A stretch of 64,000 nucleotides of DNA from Petrolisthes cinctipes (GCA_033782935.1 JAWQEG010002491.1:191001-255000), one strand, 5' to 3'; counted from the first letter of the stretch, positions 10,604-23,374 are shown. Numbers and translations are program-made. The notes: generated from the sequence alone by a model not told the origin.

Positions 10604-13600
10604 ATGGGAAAGAGGAAACGACTTCTTCAAGAGAAAAAGTCCGAGGAGGAGGAGGTCCCAATAGAACTTCCAGCTCTCCCTCCTCCACGGGTTAGGGATT
10701 CAGATGAACCCGTAAAAAAGAAAGTAAGTATATACCATTATACAGTACGTGTTAACTTCCACTTCAACTATCCCTCCTTTCCATCATTTTTCTTCGTACT
10801 TGCTGCCTATCTCGGTAAATATTGAATGAATTACCGTTATTGCGTACATTTTTTCTACCTTCATTACCCACTTATTTAGACCATTCTAAGACTATTTTCA
10901 TCAATGGCATTTCCTCCGCAAATGCCCCTTTTCCAAGATAGGGCATATTCAAATGGGGCATTTTGAAATTAGCCTGACCTTACCTGACCTGACCTAACCT
11001 AACCTAGACCGCATCAGACTACCGGGACCTAACCTGGGCAAACTACTGGGACCTAACCTGGGCAAACTACCGGGAAATAACCGTGGTAAAGTACAATAAA
11101 TGATGGGGGTAAAATACTGGCACCCAGCCGGATCTGGCAACACTGCTGCAAAACGGTAATTCTTTCAATAAATACCCCTATCTCTCACAGTCTCTTCCTT
11201 GATAAAAACACAAGTCTTTCAAACGTAGCAGTCTTTCCTGTTCAAATTTACACTAACATTTTAGTCTTTCTTCACACGGGAGATTTATAAGATAATGGGT
11301 ATTTATTGAAAGAATTACCGTTTTGGGTATTATTACAGAATAGCTGGGTTTTTGGCTAGGATCGCGCAGTGTTACCACATCCGGCTAGGTCCTGGGAATT
11401 TGCCCCAGTCACTTTATGATAGTTTACACCGGTTATATCCCGGTAGTTTGCCAGGTTAGGTCCCGGTAGTTTGCCCAGGTTAGGTCCCGGTAGTCTGATG
11501 TTGTCTAGGTTAGGTTAGGTCAGGTCAGGTGAGGTCAGACTAATTTCTAAATTATGTTTGTAAAACGGGGCATATCTCGAAAACGGGGCATCTCCGAAAG
11601 AAACACCATAGAATAAAAGTGTTTTAGAATGGTCCAAAATAGTGGGTAATGATACTAAAATACACAATATAGTGAACCCAGTTCTTCTGTAAATTTACCC
11701 CGTTTTGCAGCAGTGTTGCCAGATCCGGTTGGGTCCCAGTATTTTGCCCCAGTCATTTATTGTACTTTATCACGATTATTTCCCGGTAGTTTGCCCAGGT
11801 TAGGTTCCGGTAGTTTGCCCAGGTTAGGTCCCGGTAGTCTGATGCGGTCTAGGTTAGGTTAGGTCAGGTCAGGTCAGGTTAGGTCAGACTAATTTCAAAA
11901 TGCCCCATTTGCGTATGCCCTATCTTGGAAATGGGGCATTTGCGGAGAAAATGCCATAGAAGAAAATAGTCTTAGAATGGTCTAAATAAGTGGGTAATGA
12001 AGGTAGAAAAAACGTACGCAATAACGGTAATTCATTCAATATTTACCAGATAATGGGATAAAGTTTCCAACTGTGTCTTCTAATGTATCTGTACAAGAGT
12101 CAGCAAACATGTAGTTCATAATACCATCATGAAGGATTCAGTTGTCGCTCTCGAGTAATTGCCACAAAATAGATCTTCATATCCGAAGGATGCCTGGGTT
12201 AGGTCCAAAGAATGCCAGGGTTAGGACCGAAGGATGCTGAGATTAAAACTGAAGGATGCCAGGGTTAAGAACGAAGGATGCCAGGGTTAAGACTGAATGA
12301 TGCCAGGGTTAGGTCTAGGTATGGTAAGGTCTGGTTGGATTGACTTGTTTTCCCCCACCCAAAACCCCTGATTCCCAAAGCTTTCCTCAAGATTGTAGGG
12401 GTAGGAGAGGGAAAGGAAAAATAGCAAAATTCTTACCAGTATTCTTGCCAGTGCCACCCCATTTGTTAGCGAAGCGGCTGATGCAGGATTGCTGAGGCAG
12501 TAAACCTTCCCCCTCAATTTGCCTTAATAATGGTTCCAGTTTTGCTTTGAACAAGTTTATAGAGGTTACTGAAACGACCTCTACAGGCAGGTTGTCCACT
12601 CGTCGACAATTCTCCGTGTGAAGAAGTATTTGCGAATGTTAAGTCTTGAGTGTTGTTTGTAGATTTTGTATTCATGCCCTCTGGTTGGTCCTTTTCTAAA
12701 TTTAAAAAAGTCTACCGAGTCGAGGCCTTCCAATCCATGAGTTATTTTGAATACCTCGATCAGGTCACTTCTCAGTATTCTCACCTCTAGTGTAGCAAGA
12801 TTGGTCCTCCTCAGATGGTCACAATATGAGACATTTATCAATCCACCTATCATCTTCGTCATTCTTCTCTGTACCCTTTCTAGGTTGTCCACATCACTCT
12901 GATTGTAAGGATGCCAAGCCTGCACACAATACTCCAGATGAGGTCATACCAGGGATTTGTAGAGCTGTATCATGTTCGACTTGCTACGATCTTCAAATGT
13001 CCTCTTGATGCTACCAACCACTTGATTAGCTCTCTTGACTATGCCAGCAATGTGGTGGCTTGGACTCAGAGATTCATGTATTGTTACTCCAAGATCTGTT
13101 TCGCTACTGGCATTATAAATTTGCTTTCCTCCTATCTCGTAGATATGAAGAGAGTTGCCATGTCCAACATGTAAGCATTTGCATTTATCTGTATTAAACA
13201 CTATACACCAGTCGGAAGACCACTGTTGCAACTTAATTAGATCTTCCTGCAGTTTGTGAATGTCTTCGAGTGTGGTAGCTTTCCCAAATACCTTAGTGTC
13301 GTCTGCAAATTTCAATACATGCGTTGTGGTGTCGTTATCAATATCATTGATAAACAGTGTAAACAGGATGGGCCCAAGAACTGATCCCTGTGGTACACCG
13401 CTTCTCACTTCCAGCAACTCTGACTTTCTACCCTCCACCACCACCACTCGCTGTTTCTGATCCTTTAACCATGTTGTTATCCACTGTGCGATCTTCCTTC
13501 TTACACCATGTGCAGCAACTTTCTTAGCTAAATGTTGGTGCAGGACCTTATCAAATGCCTTCAAGTAGTCCAGATATAAAATATCCACAGGGCTTCCTTC

Positions 13601-16600
13601 ATCCACATTGTTTGTTACTCAGTCAAGAAAGGTCAGGAGATTAGTGAGGCAAGATCTTCCAGGCATAAACCCGTGCTAATGCATCACATGCATAAGTTAT
13701 TGGATAATAAATCTATGAAAAAAAAGGCATTTCAAGGCAATTCCAACAAAAAAACATAGAGAAAACTTAGAGTCGCAATAGTCAACTTCTACCAGATATA
13801 TGATTACCAGGTAATTATATTGTTCTTTGTATGCTCTCCAATCTCCAGAAAATATATATCCCTTCTGTAAAATGGGCACTAGAATTATACTGACTAATCC
13901 TAGGGCAGTCGAACCAAAGTGAGGTGTTACAGCTGTAGTACATAAGAATTTAGGAGGTATTAGTTAAGAAGAGACGCAGAAAAGGAAGATACCAATTTCC
14001 TTTAAATTTAGGTTGATGGATGTGTTTGCTTTATGAAGTTATATCCCGGTGTAATTTGATCATGTTTAATTTCCCCCTATGTTTGTCCAGGTTAGGTCCC
14101 CGTATTTTGCCTCGGTTAGGTCCCAGTAGTCTGCCCAGGTCCAGATTAGGTTAGGTTAGGTCAGGTAAGGTCAGACTAACTCTAAAACATATTAATATTA
14201 ACCATTTAATGTGTTATTTACTTGTTTTACCCAGTGATCCTTTTTTTTTTGGGGGGGGGGGATCATACATAATCAAAATGCACTGACACACTTATATTTC
14301 ATCATATAAAAATTAGAAATGATGAATTATTGTAAAAAAATTAGGAAAACATTGTGTTTTCCATTTCTGTGGCTCATTTTAAACTTACAAGTAATGTACC
14401 ATTTAGGAAACTGCAGAAGGCCTTTTGACCCAGTTCTTGGCAGCTCCTAATGTAGATCCATCCCTTTGGGTTCATGTATCTGATCAGCCTATTTTAAAGC
14501 TATTCAGCCTATTGATAAAGCCATTTGTCCGTTTGAATATTTACACTTTAATTGTGACAAACACAGGAAAACCTCAATTATATTGTTGATTCGTGGAAAA
14601 ATATAACAAATGTTTGAAATTAATAAATATACCATACATATTAAGTTTTTTTTTCTCTAATATAGTACATCGTAAACTTTTCTCAACAGGGAAAATGGAT
14701 GAACAGGAAACGTGTACTGGTGCTTTCCGCCCGTGGGTTGACCCACAGGTGTCGTCATCTGATGAATGACATGCGTTCCCTCTTGCCTCACAGCAAGCCA
14801 GAGCCCAGTAAGGAACGGAAAGATGACCTCAAGGTTATTAATGAGGTAAGTATAATTTTTACTTATGTTTACCTCTGTACAGGTGTCTTATAGTGTATGG
14901 TAAAAACTGTATTGTACCATTAAGTGTACATTACTGAGGTACTGGAAAAGAACTCCTACTTCAACCTTGATTAACAAATACATTCACATCAATACAAATG
15001 TACATTAACATATAATCAGACACATACAAGCTTCATAAATTATCGTTGCCAGTAATAATGTAACATATACTTGTTTTGGCATAAAGGAATTCTTATATGG
15101 AACAACATAGTGGATGACAAAATAAATTTAGATTGTAGTTTTTATATGTTTAAGATTAAGATGAAGGAATAAACTTGCAGAATATTGAAAAACCTAATTT
15201 TAATGATTTTCTAGAGTATGACTGTAGCACGTCATCAGAAATGTTTTGCTTGTAACAGTATTAAGGTTCTCTCTGTTGAGCACTTTTTCCTGATTACTTG
15301 TCTTTATTTTGTTGAACACACACACACACACCTACACCTACATTTGGCATAATCAACAATCCAGGTACTGTATACAGGTATCTCAGTTCTGGGGATACCA
15401 GTCCCTGAGGGTGCAAGATGTGAGCCCAATAGATAGACAGTCCCATGACCATTTATGGATGGATATGGCACTTCTACAATAGAGGGAGGCATTAACACTG
15501 AATTATAAATGAAGTACAGTTATTAATTTGCTTTATAAGTATTAATGTTCGGTGCTCTGTAGATATTTCCCATGTATGAGAAAGTACAGTAATGACAAAA
15601 GCACATTCAGAGAATTATCATATTTAAAAAAAAAAATTTTTTGCTTTCAGATTGCAGAAGTAAAAAACTGTGACAAGTGCCTATACTTTGAATCCAGGAA
15701 GGGTCAAGACTATTATTTGTGGCTGTCCAGTATTCAACAAGGTCCATCTGTGAAGTTTCAAGTTCTCAATGGTAAGGAAAGGGAGTTCCTCACTAAATTA
15801 GCTACAGAGCAGTGCATAGCAAATACTGCTGTCTTTGCTGGTACTACTACTGCTGCTCTTGAGTTCAGGTATACTTAAAGAACAAGTAAACATTCCAGAA
15901 TTTGCCTTTGTATTGATTGGTATTACAGTATAATATTTTATTGTAGATAAGTATGCATTTGAGTACAGACATCACTTTAGTTGTTGAAGTTCCTCAAGCT
16001 GTCTGGCCGAGCAGCCCCGACATCACTTTAGTTATGATGTGGAATCGGGAGCTGTCTAATCATATATATAGAAATGTATGTTTCACCCATGTGAGCCTGA
16101 GTAGTCAATGAGAGGTGTTTAACTTGCAATGAGACTAAAGGCGCGGTCACACGAGCCAATTTTTCGTCAATTATTCACCTGCAATTTTATTATTCATCTG
16201 CAATTTTAACTGTGTCTGGACACACGAGCTAATCGAGATTTGAGCATATTTCGGCAATTCGGTGGTGAGCATCGGAGGGACTGGTAGCCTAATATGTTTT
16301 AAGACCAAAGAGGCCTTATTTATTTCATCTTAATAAGTTTTATAATGATTGCAATATTTATGTGATGTTCTATAACGTACATTGAATCTTATTTTCAATG
16401 TAGAGGGATAATACCAGGCCCCTATAAATAATATTCGACGAAATATGATTAATATCTTTTGGAGGTTAGGTAAATTGCAAGCCTTAGCATTTCCTTACAT
16501 TTCACGGATTTTCTTCTTATACAGGCCTGGTATTATCCCTCTGCATTGAAAATAAGATTCAATGTACGTTATAGAACATCACATAAATATTGCAATCATT

Positions 16601-19600
16601 ATAAAACTTATTAAGATGAAATAAATAAGGCCTCTTTGGTCAGAAAACATATTAGGCTACCACTCCCTCCGAAGCTCACCGCCATTTGACAACACAAGTT
16701 AAAATAGTTTTTATCAGTATTCATTGTACAGTACTTTACTGTGATCACACACAGCATACTTTATAGAACAAAATATACTCAAAATTATATTTTATATCTC
16801 TGGTGTAAGTTAATGCTATACGTCGCAATACACCCTGTATACTGGCTCCTAAAGCGACGTGTCCAAACTTCTTATATCTCAGATGTTTTGATCTATTTTG
16901 CCTTAAATAAAATATCTGACACGTTATTATGTTTTTAATATAACAAATATTATTATATAATTGCCAAATGACAAGCGAAAACTGGGTATAGTAGGGAAAA
17001 TACGGCTGGTTGTTCATTAGGCTACGGAGGTGCTGTATCGTTCAAATCCATTCATTTTAGGTCAAGATACACCGTAAATATAAATTAAGCAAAGTTGAAG
17101 CATGTTATTTTTTTGTAATTTTGATTATTTTTTAACAAGATTCAATACAATTTGCAAATCTAAAGCCTGCAATAGCCTCAAGAAGTAACTAAAAAAGTTA
17201 AGGATAATGACCAAGTCATAGCTACGACGGAAGAACGAACACAGTGTTGGCGGGAAGACCAACACCACCCCTCTCTCCCGTCGGCTAGCCTAGTAGCTTC
17301 TAACTTTTTACTCTATTTAGGTAAGTTTCTTTATTTGTAGGCGTGTCACCGTGTTGGAAGGTATCAGAGGTATCAGAGGTCTGGGTTCACAGTACTTTGT
17401 TGTTATTTGTTATAACAGTAACGACAAGAACAACACAGCAGTAGGATCTGAAGGGGTAAATATGTCGTAGTCGTTGATGAGCTTTATTTGTTTTCCCGCC
17501 AAGAGGGACCTCCAGAGCCACTTTCTGCTGCATCCTTTTGGTCCATTTTTGTTATTTCAACAGCACACATGTATTTTAATATAATTTTCTAGGCTTAATA
17601 ACATTACAGATGGACCACCAGCGGCCATATTTGTTCTCGATATCGTCAATACAAGACGAGCAGGATCGTGTCGTGAAAATTGCCGAAATCTCGTCAATTT
17701 CAGCCAAGATTTAACCGAGTTGATACTGCAGGTGAAAAATTGACGAAAAAATTACTCGTGTGACCGCGCCTTAAGAGACACAGATTTGGTATCTGAATTT
17801 TAGAGTGTAAATCACTAGAGTTCTATTGAGTCATGGTCATAGAGGAGCCACTGGCTTAATTTAGTAGTTACTGTTTGTATCAATGTACCATTTAATAGCA
17901 AGGGGTACTCAACGAGTCAGTGCTTGTTGAGTCAGCCACAGGTCCGCATTGTTCTGAGATAGTTGTAAGCTGTAAATTGTTGGCATGGGGTGAGTACTAG
18001 AATGTGAAGAACTGTGTGAAGTTGGGGCTGACACAGATATGTGAGTTAGTAGTTAGTGAGTATGTAGTGCGTTGGTGCTGATTGTGCTACTTGTAGATAG
18101 CACTATGCCTTGTAACAGAAAGAGTCATTAACCCAGAAAAGGCAGGTCAAGGTGGAAATTAATTCCAGTACTGTCCTTATTGTACCCTGTGACCACCAGG
18201 TTGACTGGGTGCTTCACTGAGATATAGAAGTGTGAATAATGAGTAACACTAATAGGTCACTGCAAGAACCTATGATTCAAACATTTGAGATGAAAAATTA
18301 AAAGGTTGATATCTTTAACAGTGAATATTGTTCTAGTGTTAAAAAATTTATTTAATGGTGTAACTTTAGCCCATGTACAATGCCTCATTTCCCCTACAAT
18401 AAAGGGAGGGATTGAGGATTGGGAACCCCGATCTCTAACAATGACCCCACCAAAGGCTCAAATAGCCCCGGAGCTGGATCCCTTGCCTGTAAGGGGTCCT
18501 GTTTTGGCGCCAGAGCCTCCCCGCCTCTTGAAAAAAGGGAAATGGAGTATTGATGATGATGATGACAGTGTACTGAAATTTACTCATAATAATTTTCTTT
18601 GTGGTAATATTACTGTATTGTTTATTAATTTCCATTTTGTTAATTAATTTCTCCTATTTTCATTCCAGTTCACACCATGAAGGAACTGAAAATGTCAGGT
18701 AACTGCTTGAAAGGATCGCGTCCACTATTGAGTTTTGATGATTCTTTCAATGCTCCTCATTGGGCACTCATTAAGGAGCTTTTAATTCAAACATTAGGAA
18801 CCCCAAACCATCACCCAAAGAGTCAGCCATTCCATGACCATGTGTTCACCTTTACTCTCCTTGATGAGAAGATCTGGTTCAGAAACTTTGAAATTATTGA
18901 CATGAATGGAAAGTTGGCAGAAATAGGTGAGTATCAACTTGCAAAATGCTATTGATTAAGTATATATCAGTCAGTTTTAGGAGCATAGTTTTTCATATTT
19001 TCATTTTATAAAATGATTAAGAGCCTATCTTCACAGCATATTTCATACATATCACTATGTAAGACCCTCTTTGGGGACCGTACACAAAGTTTCAGTTATC
19101 TGTAATACCATTCATGGTTATATTTAAAAAAATTTCATTCACTATAATGCTAGTATAATTAGAAACTACTTATATTAGTCTGTTCATTGTAACCAAAATG
19201 AGTGCATCCTGATAAGTAGGAGCAGAATAGCAGCAAGTTAAAGCAAAACGACTACTAAATTGCTGTTTTCTTTGCACCTTGTTAGCTATTTGACTCAACC
19301 TCCTTCCTGTCATCACTTGTCTAGTCGCCTACTTTTCCACACATTTAGGCAAATGTCCATCATCTTATCCATTTCCTGTCCCCATACTCCCAAATGAGAT
19401 GGCTGTAATCAAATAGATTGTCAGTCCTTCAGCATTTATCCCCCAACCTCACCATATATCTGCCTAGTCACAGCTATATGTCGCATGGCTGAAAGCTTCC
19501 TCATTTGTCCATAAGTATGACTCCACAGGTTTCTCTCATTTCCATTCTCAGTCTCTCAATGAATGTGGTATACAGTGGGATGATGGGGTTATAGCAAGTT

Positions 19601-22600
19601 TTGTTAAATTTGCTTCAAGATTGCTCGATCATGGCTGCCCTGTAAAAGATGTTGGCATATGTCAGTTATTAGATGTCATGAGTAGTCCTTCCTGAGCATT
19701 GGTCTTACTAGTTCTACTTATACTCTTTCCTTGTTCTTTGTAAGTAGTGATTGCTTTCACAATCAGTTGACACTGCTCTATCTTTAATATATACCGTACA
19801 TCCATTGTATTTTGCTGTCAGTTATCGCATAATTTCTATGTTTTTGTTGATAAGCTGTAGATACAAAAGCTAATTTTATAATACTTCAATTATATTTATT
19901 TCAGGACCAAGATTTGTTCTTGACCCAGTCAAGATATTTGAGGGAAGCTTTGGAGGAGCAACTTTGTGGGATAACCCCAATTACATCAGTCCAAACACGG
20001 TGTGTATGGTATAATATAATATGTCGGTTTCCTGTAATAGAGTACTGTACTCGCTAATTTTTGGTACAGCAATTAAGATTTATATATTTATTGGTTTTTA
20101 TTGGACCTGGAAGTAGCCACACATGTTCCAGTGTCACGTGTGCTTGGAGAGTCTGTGGGAAGGCTCAGTGCACTGCTAGTTCAATTAAGAACATCATGCC
20201 ATTGCCAGTTCTTCATCATACTTTCAAGATGTTGGTTAAAAGCACAGTTAGCATGCTCTGCCAGTGGGGTACCTATATGCAGAGATTTAGAGCCACAGAG
20301 TTGGCTAATTTTAAGTGGAGAGTGAGTTGGTGAATTTCCCTATTACAGTACTTTGACTCCAATTTTTCAAAGTCCAATACGTTTGACCCCCAGATTTTCA
20401 GAGGGTTATAAATATTATGTATTGAACCTACCCAAAGATAAAGCCAATCTGTGAACACTGCAAAAATGCCTAGATATGCTTTAGAATATTGCTAAACACT
20501 TCCCACAACACATTGATCCATTATGGGTCTGATCATACTCCACACTCCCAGCATTTACTGATGTCCGTTACCATCTCCTCCATTTTCACTTTTTCAATAG
20601 GCTGCATCCTAAGGTAGCAAAATTAACTTTTCTATTATTTACCTGTAGATTATTTCCATTTATATTGCATTTATGGTACCCGTGTTGGTGGATGAAAAAG
20701 CTGAAGGTACATTATGCTCTTTTATACAACATTCTGTTGTACTGGCCATAAAAGAATTTTAGGCACCCTTACTGCAAAATACATTATGCCACACCACACG
20801 AGGCATTCTGAATCAGATATTCACGGAGTCTGCAACAGTGATCGTTGCAAAAAATATTGAGCATTGGGTGGCAAATAAATTTTTAGCCTGTGCTATTATA
20901 TAGTGTGTTAATACAATACATTACAATACCTTACATTCCTCACCTCTTGCACATACAGATATCTCCCAGTCATTTGTATTTCCTATATTTACATTAAATA
21001 ATGAGCAACATTTAGATTGTTATGGTATTTTCATAAATTACTGTGATAGACAAGAGTGGAAAAGTTTCACAAGGAATTGTGGACGTTAGGGTTGGCAACC
21101 CGGTTTTAACTTGAAAGTCAACAGAAAGACTCCTTTCACCAAGGCTAAGAGAAGAGAATTATGTTGTGGTTTCAAGTACCTTGTTGGGGGGAGCTGAGAA
21201 TTTTCGTGGCTTGAAAGGGGGAGTGATTTGTATGCGAGTCCCATTTCACTGGGTATTCTGTCCTTACTTTCTGTATTTCTGCTTCCCTTTTCTACCACTG
21301 GCACTAGAGCCTCCCCCCCCCCCCCTTGAAGAAAATAAAATGGGGTATTGATGATGATGACTGTGATAACCATAGCTCTCTCTTTCTCTCTATCTCACAC
21401 ACACACACCTTCACCAAACAAAGTGATAATTTAATATCCACTCCAGTATAATACCAGTTGTTTAACTAGCCTAGTTGAGTCACAAACCTTTTTAACATTA
21501 TACTGTTGGTTAGAGGAGTGGTGAGATGGATTTGTAATATGTACTGTCCTTTGTTCATTTAGGGTCTCTGTACCGACTAGAACATTTAATCTTATAATGT
21601 TTTGTTAATGCTGTATGTTCCATACTCATTCACTCTTTGGATACCGTATGTAGAATGTGAGTTATTCTGACAGATATGAGTCATATTGCATTTAAACTGC
21701 ATTTTCGAAAAAAAAAAAGATGCCTGTGATGATATACAGTAAGCAAGAAAAGTAATAATATGTCAACTTCATTATCATCATCAATTGATATTTGTCTATT
21801 GCGTTATAATTTTACCAGGAATGTACAATTCATATTTCTTTTACTCAGACTACTTTTTCATTTGTTTAATATTAAGTTCAGCTTCGTAAGAGTAAGACCT
21901 TGTATCAAAATTTAATCAGGATGCTTGCTGTTTGTGTCGGTCCATCTGACAGCATAAGCCCCATCCATGTTCTCGTACCGGTCTCGATGCTGCCACTTGA
22001 CATCCGACCACGGCACTGATAATATTATTATTTAATCTATTGAATAATAAAAGAATGTTTTAATACCTTGTAACGAAGTGGACAGTGGAGTGACCTCCTC
22101 CTCCAGCAGCCAGTAAGGCACTAGCTCATGTCCTTGACTCCCCTTTGTTACATAGGCCTAGCAGACTGCTCGCTGCACCATTAAACATCATTTCAAACAT
22201 ACTTAAAGATCCGACTAAAATGTAAAGTTTCCGAACTCTGATGTCGTTATCAGTGTAATGATTGAATGACAAATGAGAAACTGAAATATGATTTGCTGAA
22301 ATCTGTAAACTTGTGACGAAGCAAAAATTAGTAATTAGTGTACTCAAATATAATTATTAATTATCGTTGGTGCTACAGATACCGCTGCCAGACGTAAGAG
22401 TACAGTCTGGAGGGGGCATGGCCTATTGAGATTCTGAGTTTGTCCCGACTGTACTGTAGTTGGTTGATACCAGAGTGTGTACTGTATATGGTCTTCCACC
22501 TTGTGATTACTAAGTATATTGTACAGTATATTGATCACATATGCTACTGTTTAGTATTTAGGCATTTCTTATTTTTAAGCTTTACAATAATCTAGTACCA

Positions 22601-22831
22601 ACATATGAGTAACCATTACCAATTTCTTTCCTCCTCCAGCATCGTCAAACAATACGCAAGGCTCTAGGACTGAAATATGTCAATAAGACATATGAAAGGC
22701 AGTTAGCTATGAAGAGGCGTCCTGATCAATTAGTTGGTGACCCAACCAATGAAATTTTCCAGACAAAGGCACCTGAAGATGCTAAAGGGCAAGAGAAACA
22801 GCTGTTCATTCGCAAGAAAAACATGAAGTAG
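10604..22831 (+). CDS. BRIX1: Ribosome biogenesis protein BRX1 homolog (Brix domain)
   Basis: Six exons: 10604-10723, 14690-14845, 15651-15771, 18669-18926, 19905-19999 and 22640-22831 (TAG). They sum to 942 nt and 313 residues, with canonical splice sites and consistent phases (0,0,1,1,0). The start MGKRKRLLQEKKSEEEE is a basic then acidic tail. The Brix domain fills about residues 42-250: KWMNRKRVLVLSARG, RHLMNDMRSLLPHSK, VINEIAEVKNCDKC, LKMSGNCLKGSRPLLSF, HPKSQPFHDHVFTFTLLD and GPRFVLDPVKIFEGSFGG all parallel vertebrate BRX1. The C-terminal tail is shorter than in vertebrates (about 350 residues) but ends in a basic stretch. BRX1 acts in the nucleolus in assembly and rRNA maturation of the large ribosomal subunit. 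Introns 1 and 3 are filled with transposons. AATAAA signals follow at 22933 and 22996. Confidence 0.95.
10814..11176 (+). mobile_element. MITE with 8-bp TSD and TTAGG-like core, copy A
   Basis: The 363-bp element starts GGTAAATATTGAATGAATTACCG and ends in the inverted form CGGTAATTCTTTCAATAAATACC. It is flanked by identical 8-bp duplications CCTATCTC at 10806-10813 and 11177-11184. The interior has runs of CCTGACCTGACCTAACCTAACC and repeated GACCTAACCTGGGCAAACTA. An 8-bp TSD fits hAT or P-type elements. No coding capacity is seen. Confidence 0.85.
11298..12047 (-). mobile_element. Composite double-length MITE of the same family
   Basis: Two inverted-orientation copies of the family lie end to end and share one target-site duplication, AGATAATG, at 11290-11297 and 12048-12055. 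The left copy begins GGTATTTATTGAAAGAATTA; the right copy ends ATTCATTCAATATTTACC. At the internal join near 11690 the expected terminal repeat is degenerate. The single outer TSD shows that the pair moved as one 750-bp unit. Confidence 0.8.
12183..12318. repeat. 22-bp tandem repeat, about six units
   Basis: Units resemble CGAAGGATGCCAGGGTTAAG plus two bases, with variants at nearly every position. The array lies just beyond the 3' end of the inverted LINE at 12389-13685, so it may be that element's 3' tail repeat. Confidence 0.75.
12389..13685 (-). mobile_element. 5'-truncated LINE (CR1/jockey-like polymerase)
   Basis: The minus strand encodes the C-terminal two thirds of a reverse transcriptase: FMPGRSCLTNLLTFLD, LYLDYLKAFDKVLHQ, RSGVPQGSVLGPILFTLFIN, LKFADDTKVFGK, then PHLEYCVQAWHPYNQSDVD and a basic tail. 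The catalytic FADD is intact. Inactivating changes are an in-frame TGA near 13620, a TGA at about 12945 (where CGA would be expected between SLV and PHLEY), and a frameshift near 12590. It lies in BRX1 intron 1, antisense to the gene. Confidence 0.9.
14050..14185 (-). repeat. Partial relative of the TTAGG-core MITE
   Basis: This segment has the CCAGGTTAGGTCCC and AGATTAGGTTAGGTTAGG core of the MITE family but lacks the terminal repeats. A matching inverted segment sharing the GTTTAATTTCCCCC motif is at 27822-27920, so the two form a separate subfamily. Confidence 0.6.
14403..14470. repeat. Short dispersed repeat, copy 2
   Basis: The core AGGAAACTGCAGAAGGCC and CCAGTTCTTGGCAGC matches the copy at 9955-10020. 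Confidence 0.55.
15980..16022 (-). mobile_element. Tiny LINE 3' end fragment
   Basis: The segment GAAGTTCCTCAAGCTGTCTG and CCGAGCAGCCCCGA matches the end of the LINE fragments at 34541-35565, where it adjoins a GTT-repeat tail. Confidence 0.5.
16139..17771. mobile_element. TAA-flanked DNA transposon (Harbinger-like) with long internal hairpin
   Basis: The terminal inverted repeats start AGGCGCGGTCACACGAG and end CTCGTGTGACCGCGCCT. Similarity extends about 45 bp inward. Both ends are flanked by TAA (16136-16138 and 17772-17774), a 3-bp duplication typical of PIF/Harbinger elements. Inside, about 16259-16422 is repeated inverted at about 16521-16683, with a spacer near 100 bp. No transposase is visible, so the element is non-autonomous. 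It lies in BRX1 intron 3. Confidence 0.75.
18362..18570 (+). repeat. Dispersed repeat with GAT-rich tail, copy 1
   Basis: The segment contains CCCCTACAATAAAGGGAGGG, TAAGGGGTCCTG and GAGCCTCCCCGCC, then ends with a run of GAT triplets. Related copies are at about 21078-21365 and 46990-47180. A simple-repeat 3' tail suggests a SINE or LINE 3' end. Confidence 0.6.
21078..21365 (+). repeat. Dispersed repeat with GAT-rich tail, copy 2
   Basis: This copy shares the motifs GAGCCTCCCC, CTTGAAGAAAATAAAATGGG and a terminal GATGATGAT with the copies at 18362 and 46990. It lies in BRX1 intron 5 and includes a run of C. Confidence 0.55.
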
Positions 22832-22932
22832 ATTAAAAGTGGGGTAGATTAAAAGTGTATCACTGAAGAAATATAGTTTTCAAATTTGATTTAGTTATTA
22901 TTTCCCTGTATTATTAGATTAGTATGGAATTT

Positions 22933-22938
22933 AATAAA
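22933..22938 (+). terminator. Polyadenylation signal of BRX1
   Basis: AATAAA lies about 100 bases after the BRX1 stop codon. A second AATAAA at 22996-23001 is an alternative. Confidence 0.55.
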
Positions 22939-23374
22939 TACTCTATATAAAAACAGGATACTGTATACAGTACAGCACTTTCAAAAGTACATATGAATAA
23001 ATTGTGAAAAGTAGTTGTCACTTTATTGTATTGTTAAGATGGACCCAAAGGGGCCCATACACGGGCTTTGGTCAGGATTAGGCAGTTTGAGCATGTGTGG
23101 CTACTTCAACCTCAGGCCGTCAGTAGCGGAGGGATGAATATATTCGTGTAGTCTATCTCTATGATCACACTCGGGGATTAGCACAATTTCTGGTTGGAAT
23201 TTACCAATATTTATTAAGACAATTGCTGTTATTGTTATATAAAAAGCAAAGACGATTCAGACTAACAATGGAACAATACACAACCCTAGTTAACCACTAT
23301 GTTTAAACCATTAACCACTATGTTTTAAATGATTTTAACACTCGTTAGGAAATTATTCACTCTGGAAATACCCC

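Noticed and set aside
11440..11530. Interstitial telomere array
   Set aside because: The TTAGG-like units are few, degenerate and confined to the interior of MITEs bounded by TSDs, so this is not a telomere or a fusion site.
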